Origin: Thermothielavioides terrestris NRRL 8126 | Lineage: Eukaryota > Ascomycota > Sordariomycetes > Sordariales > Chaetomiaceae | Direction of reading: 5' to 3' | Length of the DNA: 64,000 bases | Assembly: GCF_000226115.1 (NCBI RefSeq) | Contig: NC_016462.1 | Location: forward strand, 124,001-188,000 | In this document: piece by piece, positions 53,810 through 64,000 of the stretch | Layout of the letters: every line of letters starts with the position of its first letter | How positions within the stretch are numbered: position 1 is the stretch's first letter | The notes under the pieces: generated by a model | Databases searched by the model: none | Seen by the model: the letters and a program-made list of their open reading frames with translations, nothing else | What the model was told of the DNA's origin: nothing | Program-made: the position numbers and the translations under genes

Positions 53810-56800
53810 TATTATTATTATTATTAATCTTACACTGAAGAGGCACTTAGCGCCTCGCCACTAAGGGTAAGCAGTCCCTCCACCTCTATATATACCACTT
53901 ACGTGTAGCGCCTACACTACGTTCCCGCTATATAGGGCGGGCCTCCCTAGTTCCTTCTCTCCAACTCGCTAGAACTTACCTTTCCAGCCTAGTAGCGACG
54001 GAGATATAGCGGCCTATACAGCCTGTTACGTACCACTTATATATACGATACGCTCCTAGCGCGAATGCTATAGCTACTAGGCGCGCTATATACTCGAGGA
54101 GGACGGCTAGAGGCCGATCTTCCTACGCTTCTTCCTCTTCCTTTTACGCTTTTCGCCTACACCCTAGTCCCTATAGCTAGCCGCCAAAGGCTCCCCTACT
54201 ATATTATCCTAGCTACTACGCTCCTACTATATATTTACAAAGCTTTTAGCCGATCCCCTACATCCTACCTCGCTTTTAACGTTTAGTTTAAACGCTAGCT
54301 AGTACTCCTATAGGCGCTTAGTATATATTAGCTATCCTATAAGCCTCTAGGCACCTCTCCTACTCCTAAGCAGTGTAAACAGCGTATATCGATCTTAAAT
54401 ATAAAGCCTTCCTATAGCAACCGTAGGATCCCTATAGTATATTGTAAGGTAGACAACGGTTTTAGGTACCTCGCTATAGCGACAAAGCGGTATAGGTGTA
54501 TCCAATACCCTCTTCTAAAATAGGAACTGCCTAAGGCCAATAGCCCTAGTTTACGCCTATATAAGGAGGGAGCTTTACGCTTTACTAAGATCCTTATACA
54601 CCTATAGCACTTAGGTAGAAGGTTCTAAAGTATATAGGTCCGCCACTTCTCTATAGCGTACCCTCTCTAGCCTCTTAGCGTCTATACAACGTATTTATAG
54701 CTCTCTATATACCTTCTACTCCTCTACTATAGCTATATCTACGTTAGTACGAAGCTATAGCTCTTAAAGCCTCTAATCGTCGTCCTTATTACTCTCGTTC
54801 TACACCTCTGCTACTATCGCTAGGCAGTATACAAAGAGCTAGCCCTTGGCCTACATCTGCCTCTATTCTATAGGGGACTCCCCTATAGCTAGCCTTACCA
54901 TTAAGGTATAGCGTATATAGTACTACTTCTTTAACTTCGATACCACCTTTATATAGATATTATATAGAAGCTATATAAGCCTAGTTTTCTAAAGCCTCTA
55001 TTTAGTATATACTACCTAGCGGTTAAGGTATAGGTCGATAGGAGGTACCTAGGTCTTACTTTCTAAGTTGTAGATTAGCGTAGCCTTATATACACTAGCA
55101 ACTACCTAGAGGTAGCCTAATTACATTACACTAAAGCTATATATAATTCTATAAAGGGTTCCTCTAGCTAGCGTCAGTATATACTACGCTACTGCTCTAT
55201 ACGATAGGACGCTTCTAATAACCTTTATATAGATCTCCTAAGCTTATACAATATATACCCTATATATCTTCGCTATAAGCCTTATAAAGGTAAACTTCTA
55301 TATAGGTATCTTAGCTTCAACTACCTTCTTATATACTTAAAACGAGAGCTTACGGTCTAGCTATACACCTAGGAACCTCGCTAACTCTATAGGCGTAAGT
55401 CCTAGCTAACCTTCGCTAAGGATATTAACGACCTCTATATATAGCCGCTATGCCTTTATAAAGTAGATAAGCTCGCTTTTTACCAATTCGAATTATATCC
55501 TTTGTTCTATAGCCTATTTTTTACATTTAGTAAACCCTCTCTCTAGTATATAGTAGTATACTAGTATATCCTATCTAAATGTAAGAAGGTTAGTGTTATT
55601 TATATACTCGACCATTAGGAGCCTAGTATATACCTTAAAGGTATAGAATAGAGGGGTAATAAAGAGGATAAATAGCGCTAGCAATAGCAACGAACCCTAT
55701 AGCGTATCCTACTATAGGGTCGTCGGCTCGGCTATAATCCTATTAAACTATAGACGCATTGTACAATCTTCGAAGTAGCTCTTCAGAAGTATAACTAGCC
55801 TTCTTTTAAAGCTTATCTCCTAGAGTATATATAGTAGCTAGACCTAGTCGACCTAGTCGAAAGCACCTTTCAGATCTAGTTGCAATAGCAAAGTATAGGT
55901 ACTATACACCTACACTGTCTTTACTATATTGGTTACCACTTAGATCGCTACCTTAGTAGACCTATACTACTAGAAGCCTATCTATATCTCTAAGAGCAGC
56001 TTATACGCCTTGGCTATATATATTACCTAGTCTACGATAGCTATCTCGATAATCTTATCTACTATACTAAGTAGTAATATTAGGCAGTATACCCCTACTT
56101 CCTTTAGCTGTTCTAGAGACTTCTCTAGCTTCTTAAAGACTACTATCTATATAGCGTAGAACCTATATAGGAAGTGCACTAGCTAGAAGCAAGCGTATAT
56201 AACCGCTATAAGCACTTCTAATAGCTTACTCTCTTTGTTATAAGCTTTAAGGAACTTGTTAGTAAAGAGGTCCTCGCTAAGTGCCTTGTTTAATCCTATA
56301 CAGCTTATAATCTTAGTAATTTTAGTACTACTAACCTCTTAGTTAATAGGCACAATATTATAGAAAGACTCTTTAGGCTAATCTCAGTTGGATATATTAT
56401 TGTACTACGCCTATAGGATAGGGAAGAAGCGCTCTACTAGCGTCTCTGCCTTCTAGACATATATTATAGTGCTCTAGAGCTTGCTAAGCCCTAGCTAGAA
56501 CGCTAGTAGCGCTAGCAGCTTAGGGCGTTGGTAGCTATAAAGCTATATCTACCTCTCGATATCCTATATTAACTTCTATTTCCTCGATGCTTTAACAAGC
56601 AAATAACGCCAATATAGTATCTACGACCAACAGATATAGCGTTTAAAACGCTATACCACCTTATAGTAATACGCTTAGGAGCTTACTATATAGCTTAACC
56701 GCTAGGTACGTTTAGCCCTCCTTACTTCTTATATTGCCTCGTTGACTTCAAGGTTCTACTATAGCGTATAGGACCCCTAGTTAAACTTATAGTATAGGGC

Positions 56801-59414
56801 CGCTATATCTACGATACTAGTTAGCTTATATATAAGGGTATCTACTATATCTTTAAGTTCCTCTACTATATTAATCTCCTTTAGTAGGGTTAGAAACTAG
56901 GCCTTAGCCTTATACCTTTTATAGTCTAGTAGCGCCTAGCTATAGCCCTATAGTATAGCGGCTTTATCGCTACTCCCCTTTAGTAGCACTTTAGCTACCT
57001 AGGGTATATAGTCTAAGCCTATTAAGTTAAGAGGTTCTAGCCACTAGGTACCACTACCCTATATTGTTTAGATATAGTCGATTATACCGTTTCTATTGCC
57101 TTACTATATTTAGGTAGATATACTATATAGCGTACAAAGCTTAAGCTCCTATTCTACTACAATCTAAAGTAGTGTACTCGCTAATTGAAAGGTCCTATTA
57201 TACTTGTCCTATATTAGGTAATAGGCGTTGAAGTCGCCTATAAGTATATTATACCCCTTTGGCTCCTACTCTACTAGGGTATAGAGCAACGACTACTACC
57301 CTAGCTTCTAGTTAAGCAAATAAATAGACTATACTGTAAAGAGGTCTAATCCTTCTTTTTTAAACGTTATAGCCGTCTAATCTTCCTCTACCTTGGCCAA
57401 CTATATTGCGTAGTCGAGGCGTTTACTTATATATAGCGCTACCTTACTAGCACTATACACTATTTTATACTAGCTGCCTTGCCTATAGAGCAGGGCTAGA
57501 GGGGTTATATCTAGGCGAATCAACGGCTTTTAAACCGCTATTAGGTTGAACTCCTCCCTATCCTCTAGCACTTAGTTAAAGTAGGTTCTACTACTATTGG
57601 TATTCTAATAGAGTACTTTTAACGTTATAGCTATATACTTGGTATAGGACAAAGGCCCTTAGTTATCACTATATTAGATTATAAGGTTGGCTCTATATTT
57701 ACATTGTATAGGGATACTATATAAATAGCGCTCCTATTCTATACCCTAGCTCTTTAGAAGGTTTATAAGAGCACTTTAAATTGGAATAGGTCTATACCGT
57801 TAAAGTGCTCTACCCTCTAGATGTCGATAGGCTAGCCCGCCTTAGTAGGGCGCTTCCTTAAGCGCTATTCTCCTAACTTGTCCTCTTAGCTCTTACGCTA
57901 TATACTCGCCTCTGTTGCTACTACTATCTAAGGCTAGAGTATATAGAAGGTAAATAGATGGTCGTTGAACTACTCCTTTGTATATTGGTGCTATTCCTTT
58001 GCTATCTTATAGCTTATATTAAAAATTGTATAGGCACCTCTATAGTTAATATACTTTAGCCTATTCTTAGCTAGGTTAATCTTTATTAGGCATCTTGCCT
58101 CTCGTTCCTTCGCTATATCGTTATTGCTATATACTATATAGATATAGATTAGGTAGTATACCTCTTCCTTTTTATAGAACGTTGCCTTATATCTCTACTT
58201 CCTATATTTAAAGTATAAAATTATATATACTACGCCTTTAAAGTATTTATAAAAGTAGACTATATAATTAAATAGAACCCCTTAGTCGATAAGCCTTGCT
58301 ATTTCTTTAACTATATATAGCTCGACTAATATATATATCGTTCGTAGCCCCTAACTATCTTTAGTACTACCCTATAGCGCCTATAGCCTTGTATATATAA
58401 TCTAAACTTTGTTCTCCTTCGCTAGGTTCGCTACTAGGCGGCTAATGTTACCTTTATACCTTGTTAAAACGGCTAGCCGAATACCCTTTATAAACACTAC
58501 AAAGGTATAATATTTAAATATTGTAGTTGCTCTAAATATAGCTATAACCTATATCTTATTGTCCTTATCGGCAAACTACGTCTAGCAGTCCTCTTTGAAG
58601 GTAACTACTATATTCTTACTCTTTAGTAGCTTCTACGCTATAATCGTGTCGTTTCTACCACCTCCTATTATCGCTCTTATCGTCGCTATAGCTATATTAA
58701 CTATCTAGACTATATTACCTATACTTCTATTAACGATATCCGTAGGTACCTATCTAAGGTCTACTATAAGTTTATAGAATAGTTTCTTCGGTATATACTA
58801 AGTATAGCTTTTAAGTAGCTAAGGCGTTGCTATCGCGGCTACGCCCTACCCTACTACCTATATCTAGGTCCTCGCTTATACGTCCTTAACGCTCGCTTAT
58901 ATCCCAACCTTATTCTTAATTTGTATAACCTCCTCTTTAATATAGTCGACGCTTCTATATAGCTTATATACATTATAAGAGCAGCTTAGCTTATCTTAGA
59001 ACACTTTATAGTAGTATATATACATAGCTACCTATATACATAGCTATATCTCTAGCAATATTAGAGTATAGAATTCCTATAGAAGCCTCGATCGTTTGTC
59101 GCTAGCGCCTTCAGTGTATATATTCCAATCGTTTATAGCTTTTATAGGAGGGAGCCCAAGTCTTCGGTCGCGTCGGTCGGGGTACTTATATATATCAGCT
59201 ACAGTGTCGCAACCTACAGTGCCTAACGCCGGGCTTCCGCTATTGCCACTACGACCTACGTAGCTGCTACGCCCCCTCTACGACATCGCCAATAGGGGTA
59301 ATCGGGTATACTAAGAACACTCGCGTTGTTGGATTCGATTTTAGCTCAACGGTTCCTTCGCAATCGGCGTTTAAGTGCTAGACTAAGTATTTTATATCCT
59401 TTAAGTAGGTATTA
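53810..59414 (-). mobile_element. Full-length minus LINE nested in a minus LINE
   Basis: 5605 bp bounded by the exact 14 bp duplication TATAGATATTATAT (53796-53809 and 59415-59428). Read on minus: Cys/His region about 54485-54405, RT YVDD box about 55610-55585, LDLKGAF about 55885-55850, endonuclease GDFNA-type motif about 57240-57222, ORF1 knuckle about 58215-58195, leader about 59375-59130. About 38 bp at the 5' junction (59377-59414) match no other copy. Confidence 0.93.
53870..59100 (-). pseudogene. LINE ORF1 and ORF2 remnants of the 53.8-59.4 kb copy
   Basis: ORF1 (about 59100-57700) and ORF2 (about 57700-54100) are present in full length but broken by RIP stops. Endonuclease, RT and C-terminal Cys/His blocks are in the expected order and spacing relative to the other full-length copies. 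ORF1 retains its second Cys/His block, and the 5' leader retains more CpG than the coding part. Confidence 0.7.
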
Positions 59415-59428
59415 TATAGATATTATAT

Positions 59429-60530
59429 ATTTATATTGCCTTTACTATATTAGTTACTACTTAGATCGCTACCTCTATTAACCTATATTGCTAAAAACCT
59501 ATTTATATCTTTAGGAGTAGCTTATATACCTTAGCTATATATATTACCTAGTCTATAATAGCTATTTCGATAATTTTGCCTACTATACTAAGTAGCGATA
59601 TTAGGTAGTATACCCCTACCTCCTTTAGCTACTTTAAAGACTTCCCTAGCTTCTTTAGAACAACTACCTATATAGTATAGAATCTATATAGAAAGTGCTC
59701 TAGCTTAAAGTAGATATATATAATTACTATAAATATCTCTAATAGCTTCTTTTCCTTATTATAGGCCTTAAGGAACTTATTAGTAAAGAGGTCTTTACTA
59801 AATGCTTTGTTTAATCCTATATAGCTTATAATCTCTATAATATCGCTACTATAGACCTCCTAGTTAATTAGTATAATATTATAGAAGGAGCTTTTAAACT
59901 AGCTCTAGTTCGAAATACTATTATACTACGCTTATAGTATAGGGAAGAAACGCTCTATTAGCGCCTTTGCCTTTTAGATATACATTATAGCGCTCTAAGG
60001 CTCGTTAAGCCTTAGCTAGAGTATTAGCAATACTAGAGGCTTAGGCCATTAATAGCTATAGAGCTACGTCTATCTTTTAATGTCTTATATTAGCTTCTAC
60101 TCCTTTGATACTCTAGTAAATAAGCAACATTATTATAGTGTCTATGATTAGCTAGTATAATGTTTAAACTGCTTTATCTTCTAATATAGTACTACTACGT
60201 TTATAATATTAGTTAGCTTATATATCAAGGTGCCTACTATATCTTTAAGCTCTTCTATTATACTAATCTCTCTTAGTAGAATAAAGAACTATACTTTGGC
60301 CTTATACCTTTTATAGTCTAATAGCGCCTAGCTATAGCCTAGCAATATAGTAGCTCTACTACTATTCTCTCTTAATAATACTTTAGCTATCTAAAGTATA
60401 TAGTCTAAGTCTACTAAGTCCAGTAGCGCTAGCTACTAGGCACTACTGCCTTACATTGCCTAGATATAGTCGATTATACTATCTTTATTACCTTAGCAAA
60501 CCTAAATACATATACTATAAGGTAAATATA
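59429..60530 (-). mobile_element. Minus LINE, 5' segment of the interrupted copy
   Basis: Continues the element of 51707-53809 (RT fingers to endonuclease end); compare 41040-42240. It stops matching at about 60530, where LINE P3 starts on plus. The missing 5' part is not seen, either because the copy was truncated or because P3 inserted and the window ends before it returns. Confidence 0.82.
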
Positions 60531-63500
60531 ACTAGCTTCTTCGCACTTAAACGCTGATTGCGAAGGAACCGTCGAGCCAAAATCGAATCTGACAACGTAA
60601 GTGTTCTTAGCGCACCTAGTTACCCCTATCTACCATGTCGTAGAGGGGGCGTAGTAGCTACATAGGTTGTAGTAGCGATCGTGGTAGCCTAGCAGAGGGC
60701 TCTACAAATCGCGACACTGCGGCTAACGTATATAAATACCTCGACTAACACGACTAAAGACTTAGGCTCCCTCCTATAGGAGCTATAAACGATTAGAATA
60801 TATATACTAAGGGCATTAGCGACAAGAGATCAAGGCTTTTATAAGAGTTCTATACCTTAGTGTCGCTAGAGATATAGCTATATATATAGGCTACTATATA
60901 TATATACTACTATAAGGTATTTTAAAATAAGTAAAACTACCTCTATAATATATATAAGCTATATAAGAGTGTCAACTATATAAAAGAAGAGGTTATATAA
61001 ATAAGAAATAAAGTTAGGATATAGCTAGGCGCTAAAGGCGTATAGGCGATGACCTAGGCCTAGGTAGCTAGGTAAGGTGTAGCTATAACGGTAGCGCTCT
61101 AGCTACTTGAAAGCTATATATAGTATATACTAAAGAAGCTATTCTATAAGCTAGTAATCGATCTTAGGTAGGCGCCTACAGATATTGTTAATAAGAGTAT
61201 AGGTAATATAGTCTAGGTAGTCAATATAGCTATAGCTACTATATAAATGACGATAAGAGATAGTAAAAGCGGTATAATTATAGTATAAAAGCTACTAAAG
61301 AGTAAGAATATAGTAGTTATATTTAAGGAGAATTATTAAATATAGTTTACTAATAAAGACAATAAAGTATAAGTTACTATTGTATTTAGGGCGACTATAG
61401 TACTTAAGCGTTATACTTTTACTATACTAGCGAAGGGCGTTTAGCCAACTACTTTAACAAGGTATAGAGATAGCTTCGACTACTTAGTAGTAGATTTAGT
61501 AAAGGAGAACAAGGTTTAAGTTATATATATAAGACTATATACGTTATAGAGTAGTACTAAGGATAGTTAGGGGCTATATACAATATATATATATTAGTTG
61601 AGCTCTATATAGTAAAGGAAGCTACAAAGCTTATTAACTAAGGTATCCTATTTAACTATATAGTCTACCTTTATAAGCGCTTCGAAGGTATAGTATAAAC
61701 GATTCTATACTTTAAATATAGAAGGTAGAGATATAAGGCAGTGTTCTATAAAGAGGAGGAGACGTACTACCTAATCTACACCTATATAGCGTATAGCGAT
61801 AGTAGCACTATAAGAGAATAGGAGGCAAAGTACTTAGTAAAGATCGACCTAGCTAAGTATTAGCTAAAGTATATTAACTGTAGGGGCGCTTATATAGCCT
61901 TTAAAGTAAGCTATAAAGTTATAAATGAATAGCACTAATATATAAGGGAGTAGTTCCTTGACCACCTACTTATATTCTATATACTCTAACCCTAGGCGAT
62001 AGCGATAGTAGAGGCGAATATATAACGTAGAAGCTAAGAGAACAAGATAGTAGAGTAGCGCCTAAGGAAGCGCCTTACTAAGGTAGGCTAGCCTACTAAT
62101 ATCTAAAGGGCTAGGTACTCTAACAGTATAGACCTATTTTAGTTTAAAGTACTTTTATAAACGTTTTAAGGGGCTAGGATATAGAAAGGGAACGCTATTT
62201 ATATAGTGCCCCTATAGGATATAAGTATAGAGCTAGCCTTATAGCTTAATATAGTTATAACCAAAGGCCCCTATTTAATACTAAGTATATAGCTATAACG
62301 CTACAGGTACTCTACTAGAATATCGATAGTAGTAGATATCGCTTTAACTAGATGCTAGAGGGGAGAGAGGAGTTTAACTTAGTAGCGATATAAGAACTAC
62401 TAATCTAGCTAAATATAACTCTACTAGCTCTACCTTATAGGCAAGGTAGAAGGTATAAGATAATATATAGTATAAGAAGGGTAGTGCTATATATATAAGT
62501 AAACGCCTCAACTATATAACGTAGTTAGCTAAAGCTAAGGAAGACTAGGCGACAGTGACATTTAAAAGGGAGAGATTAGACCCCTTTATAGTATAGTCTA
62601 TCTATTTGCTTAAGAACTAGGGTAGAGGTCGCTACTCTATACCCTAGTAGAGTAGAAGCTAAGAGGGTATAATATACTTATAAGCGACTTCAATATATAC
62701 TATCTAATATAGGATAAATAAGATAGGACCTCTTAGTTAGTAAGTATACTACTTTAGATTATAGTAGAATAGAAGCTTAAGCTTTATATACTTTATAGTA
62801 TATCTACCTAGGTTTAATAAAGCAATAGAAATAGTATAATCGACTATATCCAGATAATATAGGGCAGTAGTACCTAGTAGCTAGGGCTACTCGACCTAGT
62901 AGGCTCTAACTATATACCTTAGATAGCTGAAGTACTATTAAAGGAGAGTAGCAATAGAGCTATTATACTACTAGGCTATAGCTAAGCGCTATTGAACTAT
63001 AAAAGGTACAAGGCTAAAGCATAGTTCTTTATCCTATTAGAGGAGATCAATATAGTAGAGGAACTTAAAGATATAGTAGGTACCCTAATATATAAGCTAA
63101 CTAATATTATAGACGTAGTAGCGTTGTACTAGAAGCTTAATTAGAGATCCTATATACTATAGTAGAACTTTAAAGTTAATAAAGTAATATAGGAAGCGAG
63201 GAGAGCTAAGTACATTTAGTAGTCGAGCTATATAGTAAGCTCCTAAATATACTACTATAAAGCGATATAGCAATTCGAGTACTATACTAGCTAGTTATAG
63301 ACGCTATATTAGTACTACTTATTTACTAAAATATTAAAGGAGTAGAAGCTAATATAGGATAGTGAAAGGTAGATATAGCTCTAGAGCTATTAACGCCCTA
63401 AGCCTCTAGCGTTGCTAGTGCTCTAGCTAGGGCCTAGTAAGCTCTAGAGCGCTATAATATATATTTAGAAGGCAAAGGCGCTAGTAGAGTGCTTCTTCCT

Positions 63501-63552
63501 TATATTATAGACGTAGTACAACAATATCCTTAACTAGGACTAGCCTAAAAGG
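60531..63552 (+). mobile_element. Plus-strand LINE P3: leader, ORF1, endonuclease; cut at 63552
   Basis: The leader starts AGCTTCTTCGCACTTAAACGC-like sequence at 60533, with the GCGTAG/CTACAT relic of the leader hairpin near 60648 and CTCCTATAGGAG near 60772. ORF1 and endonuclease follow and the element stops abruptly just before the RT, 3' of AAAAGG (compare 49895), at the inverted-repeat element. The 3' half and tail are absent. Confidence 0.88.
60830..63500 (+). pseudogene. LINE P3 ORF1 and endonuclease remnants
   Basis: ORF1 carries a knuckle at about 61708-61755 (TLNIEGRDIRQCSIKR in one frame; the homologous frame gives YFKYRR*RYKAVFYKE) and a second Cys/His block at about 61868-61920 (YINCRGAYIAFKVSYK, one Cys kept). 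Endonuclease: LYQNIDSSRYRFN*-type start at 62310-62345 (with TAG for the first Gln), AI*ELLI (Q-E-P block) near 62385, and SDFNIYYL at 62683-62706 for GDFNIHH. No readable RT follows because the element is cut. Confidence 0.75.
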
Positions 63553-63760
63553 TTGATACAGGGCTGGAGGAAAGGGGGGTGTCAGGTGACTTGTAGATAA
63601 GATAAGGCTCCTTGCAAGGCAGGTGGTCTGTGCCCACTGTGGCCCAGATTTACCTGCAGGCCTTGCAGTCTTGTGGATTTTCCACACATCTTAGCATGAA
63701 CCACTACAATACAGTTATTTTGACACCCATTTGAACAGCCTTTTCCAGCCGCTGTATCAA
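63553..63760. mobile_element. 208 bp inverted-repeat (MITE-like) element E2
   Basis: The left end reads TTGATACAGGGCTGGA (63553-63568). The right end read in reverse complement (63760-63744) is TTGATACAGCGGCTGGA, the same with one extra base. The inner parts GGGTGTCA (63577-63584) and TGACACCC (63721-63728) extend the inverted repeat to 32-40 bp. The interior is GC-rich, unmutated, with a CTGCA...TGCAG stem (63653-63669). No direct target duplication is seen: left flank CTAAAAGG, right flank ATGGTAGC. No coding capacity; the minus-strand open stretch over it (63505-63687) spans the LINE junction and is not a gene. Confidence 0.7.
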
Positions 63761-64000
63761 ATGGTAGCTGCGACTACAAGGTCGTGTTGACAACCATACT
63801 ATCCATTCCATCTATTCCAACCATTTGATCCATCAAATCCACCAATTTGAACCATTCGAGCCGGCCCGATCCATTCGAGCCGACCCGATCCATTCGAGCC
63901 GACCAAACCATTTGAACCAACCGATCCGACCGATCGAACCAACCGATCCAACCGATCGAACCAACCGATTGACGACCTTGTCGATTGACCACCATTTCGA
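63761..64000. other. Normal-composition DNA beyond the AT-rich block
   Basis: No RIP bias (frequent CA and TG). No similarity to any transposon in the window. No gene can be assigned in the 240 bp visible; the open minus-strand stretch at 63774-63995 is a translation of the minisatellite. Confidence 0.8.
63801..63970. repeat. Minisatellite of CCATTCGAGCC / GAACCAACCGATC units
   Basis: Degenerate tandem repeats: first a 20 bp unit CCATTCGAGCCGACCCGATC (63850-63905), then a 22 bp unit built on GAACCAACCGATC (63913-63970), preceded by shorter CCATT-type units. GC-rich and unmutated. Confidence 0.85.

Noticed and set aside
63774..63995. 73-residue repetitive open frame on minus
   Set aside because: It is the translation of a minisatellite; no start context or homology is visible.

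Overview
The window reads as an AT-rich, gene-free heterochromatic block from a filamentous ascomycete-type fungus. The main evidence is base context. TpA is extremely common while CpA and TpG are rare, and almost every in-frame stop inside a recognisable reading frame is TAG, TAA or TGA where CAG, CAA, TGG or CGA would be expected. This is the signature of repeat-induced point mutation (RIP). I find no intact protein gene, tRNA or rRNA. Nearly everything is a broken copy of a few retrotransposon families, nested inside one another.

Layout. 1-1625: two divergent, badly mutated reading frames of unknown identity. About 1627-8570: a minus-strand Ty3/gypsy chromovirus (gag, protease, RT/RNase H, integrase, chromodomain), followed by a hairpin-dense 413 bp block (8571-8983) that may be its 5' LTR. 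8995-13445: pieces of a Tad1/I-like LINE ending in TAA repeats, in both orientations. 13446-20766: a complete minus-strand gypsy element with two LTRs and a target-site duplication, inserted in a plus-strand LINE. 20981-26574: a full-length minus LINE inserted in that same LINE. 27023-28044: an unexplained island with milder mutation. 28045-30602: a plus LINE. 30603-31803: a fragment of a second LINE family that carries RNase H. 31804-36815: a plus-strand gypsy of the same family as the 13-20 kb element, broken by a LINE fragment and by a small GC-rich insert. 36820-63552: a stack of LINEs in which plus copies were hit again and again by minus copies; five minus-copy insertions in the window (one of them in the 20.9-26.6 kb block) keep exact target-site duplications of 9-14 bp. 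63553-64000: mutation stops abruptly at a 208 bp inverted-repeat element, followed by normal-composition DNA with a minisatellite.

How the parts relate. The main LINE (about 5.59 kb full length) has a structured 5' leader, an ORF1 with CCHC zinc knuckles, an endonuclease with a GDFN-type motif, an RT with a YVDD-type box, a C-terminal Cys/His motif and a TAA tail (seen as ATT on plus for minus copies). Its duplications are already TA-rich yet identical on both sides, so these insertions probably followed mutation of their hosts. The gypsy at 13446 has GGTTA/GGTCA flanks that differ by one RIP-type change, so at least one flank was mutated after insertion. The best candidates for something undescribed are the divergent frames at 1-1625, the palindrome-rich block at 8571-8983, the paired GC-rich small elements at 36110 and 63553, and the 27-28 kb island. 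All coordinates of element edges were read by eye and can be off by several bases where no duplication fixes them.
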